Below the pieces are notes generated by a model. The model was not told the DNA's origin and did no database searches. It saw only the letters and a program-made list of their open reading frames with translations. The position numbers and the translations under genes were made by a program. This document shows positions 32,937 through 34,144 of a DNA stretch of 34,144 nucleotides, in pieces (positions within the stretch are counted from its first letter, which is position 1; each line of letters starts with the position of its first letter). This DNA comes from Phocaeicola_A sp964481755 (GTDB lineage: Bacteria > Bacteroidota > Bacteroidia > Bacteroidales > Bacteroidaceae): the NCBI GenBank assembly GCA_964481755.1, contig CAYZVH010000011.1:1-34144 (forward strand), written 5' to 3'.

Positions 32937-33440
32937 TTAGCTTTTTTCTCTATTGGCCTGTTCTCTTAACAGTTTCAATGCTTTCATGATGTGGCGTTTC
33001 ACCGTCTCCTGGCAGATGTCCATCTCTTCGGCTACCTCCCGGTATTTCTTGTGGTGGAGGTAACACTCTTCTAACACATGCCGTGTGGTGCCCGGCAGAC
33101 GGTCCAGCATCTCCATCACCTGCCGCTGCCGTGCCTCGTTCTCGTCTGTCTGGTTGTAGGCCTCTTCCACGGCATGCAGGTAGTAGTCGGCATATTGTAG
33201 GTGCACGTTCGCGTGACGTATTTGGTCGAGGCACTTGTTCTTCACTGTCTTCAGCAGAAAGGCAGGTAGCGTCTCCGGAATGCAAGAGTCAAAATTCTCC
33301 CATACGAGGGTGAAGGTCTCACTCACGACATCACGACTCTGCTCCGCGTCTTTCAGCAACTGAAGAGCGTAGTAGTACAGGCGTGGATACTGCGACTTGA
33401 ACAATCGTTCGAATGCTGCTCTCTTGTCCATCATTCCCAT
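32937..33440 (-). CDS. ECF RNA polymerase sigma factor, locus B
   Basis: 167 residues from the ATG at 33440 (MGMMDKRAAF); ATGs at 33434 and 33431 are equally possible. The frame extends upstream, but a strong promoter (33449-33480) lies inside that extension. Region 2 covers about 8-75 (FKSQYPRLYYYALQLLKDAE; VSETFTLVWENFDSC). Region 4 covers about 110-160, with KKYREVAEEMDICQETVKRH as helix-turn-helix. The recognition helix differs from sigma A (ETVKRHIMKALK versus GMIHKHISKALA), in line with the different -35 boxes of the two loci. The leader would be only a few nucleotides. Confidence 0.93.
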   Translation of the reverse strand: MGMMDKRAAFERLFKSQYPRLYYYALQLLKDAEQSRDVVSETFTLVWENFDSCIPETLPAFLLKTVKNKCLDQIRHANVHLQYADYYLHAVEEAYNQTDENEARQRQVMEMLDRLPGTTRHVLEECYLHHKKYREVAEEMDICQETVKRHIMKALKLLREQANREKS

Positions 33441-33448
33441 TTGACGAG

Positions 33449-33480
33449 CAAATGTAGGACAATTATGAAAGACTACCAAA
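33449..33480 (-). promoter_or_regulatory. Housekeeping promoter of sigma B
   Basis: On the minus strand: TTTG (33477-33480), 20 bp, TACATTTG (33449-33456). Both elements match the Bacteroides -33/-7 consensus exactly, making it the best such promoter in the window. The predicted start is within a few bases of the first possible ATG. Confidence 0.75.
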
Positions 33481-33487
33481 CATTTCG

Positions 33488-33510
33488 CTCCTATACCTTA
33501 TTATATATAT
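33488..33510. repeat. 23-nt exact repeat, copy 2
   Basis: Identical to 7919-7941. This copy lies 7 bp upstream of the sigma B -33 box, where an AT-rich element could help RNA polymerase bind. Confidence 0.7.
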
Positions 33511-33682
33511 GACGTACCTGCGCAGAGGACTCTCTCTTGTGTCATTTAACAATAATTGGTCTAGCGTGAGACAGATTGCCGATAATCGGAGATAAATTTA
33601 GTAAAATGCTTTCCTTACAGGGATTTATCCATAAATTTGTATAAAACTTGCCTTGAATGTTCTGCGTAGCAAAAATTGTTTC

Positions 33683-33690
33683 TATTTTTG
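33683..33690 (+). promoter_or_regulatory. -7 element of the DUF6242-like gene
   Basis: TATTTTTG, an exact TAnnTTTG, 29 bp before the ATG at 33720. The -33 region is weak. Confidence 0.55.
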
Positions 33691-33719
33691 CAGCTTATAA
33701 AACAATATCTTCATCTATA

Positions 33720-34144
33720 ATGAGAAAGACTTTATACATTATATGTAGTTTACTGGCAGTTCCCTTCTTGTTCGCTGCGTGCCTTGACGACGACAGCACA
33801 GACACCGAATATACCTCGGACGCACTTATCTCTTCCTTCTCCATCGACGACATCGAGAGCAACGTGACGCAGAAGACCTCATCGGGCAGTGACACGACAG
33901 TCGTGGTGACCCTGACGGGAAGTGACTATGAATTTACGATCAATCAGAACGAGAATAGAATATATAACGTCGACTCGTTGCCCATGGGCACAGACGTCAG
34001 CAAGGTGGTGGTAAGCATCAGCGCTATAGGACTCGGCGTGGTGTACGAGAAGAACAACCAAGACACGTTGTGGACCTCCACCGACTCGCTCGACTTCACC
34101 AACCCGATAAAGTTCAAGGTCTATGCCTACGACGGCACTACCCG
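33720..34144 (+). CDS. DUF6242-like lipoprotein, 3' end cut by window edge
   Basis: At least 141 residues. A lipoprotein signal peptide (LLAVPFLFAAC) is followed by an acidic stretch (LDDDSTDTEYTSDALISSFS). Next come short repeated beta-strand units with Asp-Ser-Leu turns (YNVDSLPMGTDVSKVVVSIS; TLWTSTDSLDFTNPIKFKVY). This layout recalls the DUF6242 lipoproteins of Bacteroidales, which continue with a beta-propeller-like region; that part is outside the window, so the family call is tentative. It is transcribed divergently from sigma B and has its own promoter. No link to the SusCD-B locus is evident beyond position. Confidence 0.65.
   Translation, partial: MRKTLYIICSLLAVPFLFAACLDDDSTDTEYTSDALISSFSIDDIESNVTQKTSSGSDTTVVVTLTGSDYEFTINQNENRIYNVDSLPMGTDVSKVVVSISAIGLGVVYEKNNQDTLWTSTDSLDFTNPIKFKVYAYDGTT

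Noticed and set aside
15200..33440. Classical polysaccharide utilisation locus
   Set aside because: SusC/SusD pairs are present, but there is no glycoside hydrolase, lyase, esterase or sulfatase in the window; the accessory genes are thiol-disulfide proteins.
33441..33479. Upstream extension of sigma B to 33479
   Set aside because: It contains the promoter at 33449-33480, and the added residues do not look like ECF sequence.

Overview
The window comes from a Bacteroidales bacterium. It carries two SusC/SusD pairs, each with an ECF sigma/FecR regulator pair, and many lipoproteins with N-terminal lipoboxes. Several upstream regions carry the Bacteroidetes-type TAnnTTTG -7 promoter element. Base composition looks moderately GC-rich for the order; I cannot fix the genus. 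There are no rRNA, tRNA, CRISPR, IS or phage genes. Two runs of exactly 100 N (10890-10989, 32593-32692) are assembly gaps; they hide the start of aroQ and the middle of one fecR.

Left part (1-9.9 kb, all minus strand). A DUF4369/thioredoxin-fold lipoprotein, a comM/YifB-type AAA protein and a SAM methyltransferase (cut by the window edge) form one operon. Next comes a four-gene envelope operon, in transcription order: a YjbH C-terminal-like barrel, a lipoprotein with a His/Asp tail, a YjbH N-terminal-like protein and an OmpA-family protein, closed by a strong terminator. Upstream of it is a monocistronic lipoprotein that combines an OmpA-like segment with TPRs.

Housekeeping core (9.9-15.2 kb). 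xerD (minus) diverges from a plus-strand run: aroQ, pyk, an O-methyltransferase, rbfA and a LolC/E-type permease.

Right part (15.2-33.5 kb). Two SusCD systems face each other and meet at a 25-bp-stem bidirectional terminator near 25.65 kb. Locus A has sigma and fecR on minus, and susC, susD, a GATase-like/DsbD-alpha fusion lipoprotein and a TlpA-like thioredoxin on plus. Locus B is all minus: sigma, fecR, susC, susD, TlpA-like thioredoxin. Neither has glycoside hydrolases; both end in thiol-disulfide proteins, so the cargo may not be a glycan. Each sigma gene has a housekeeping-type promoter. The fecR and susC genes of each locus share a different bipartite motif, G(G/T)(T/A)ACC-N16-NGT, that looks like the cognate ECF promoter. 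Between sigA and susC-A lies an array of four 17-bp palindromes at exact 21-bp intervals, the most unusual non-coding structure seen here. A DUF6242-like lipoprotein gene begins at the right edge.
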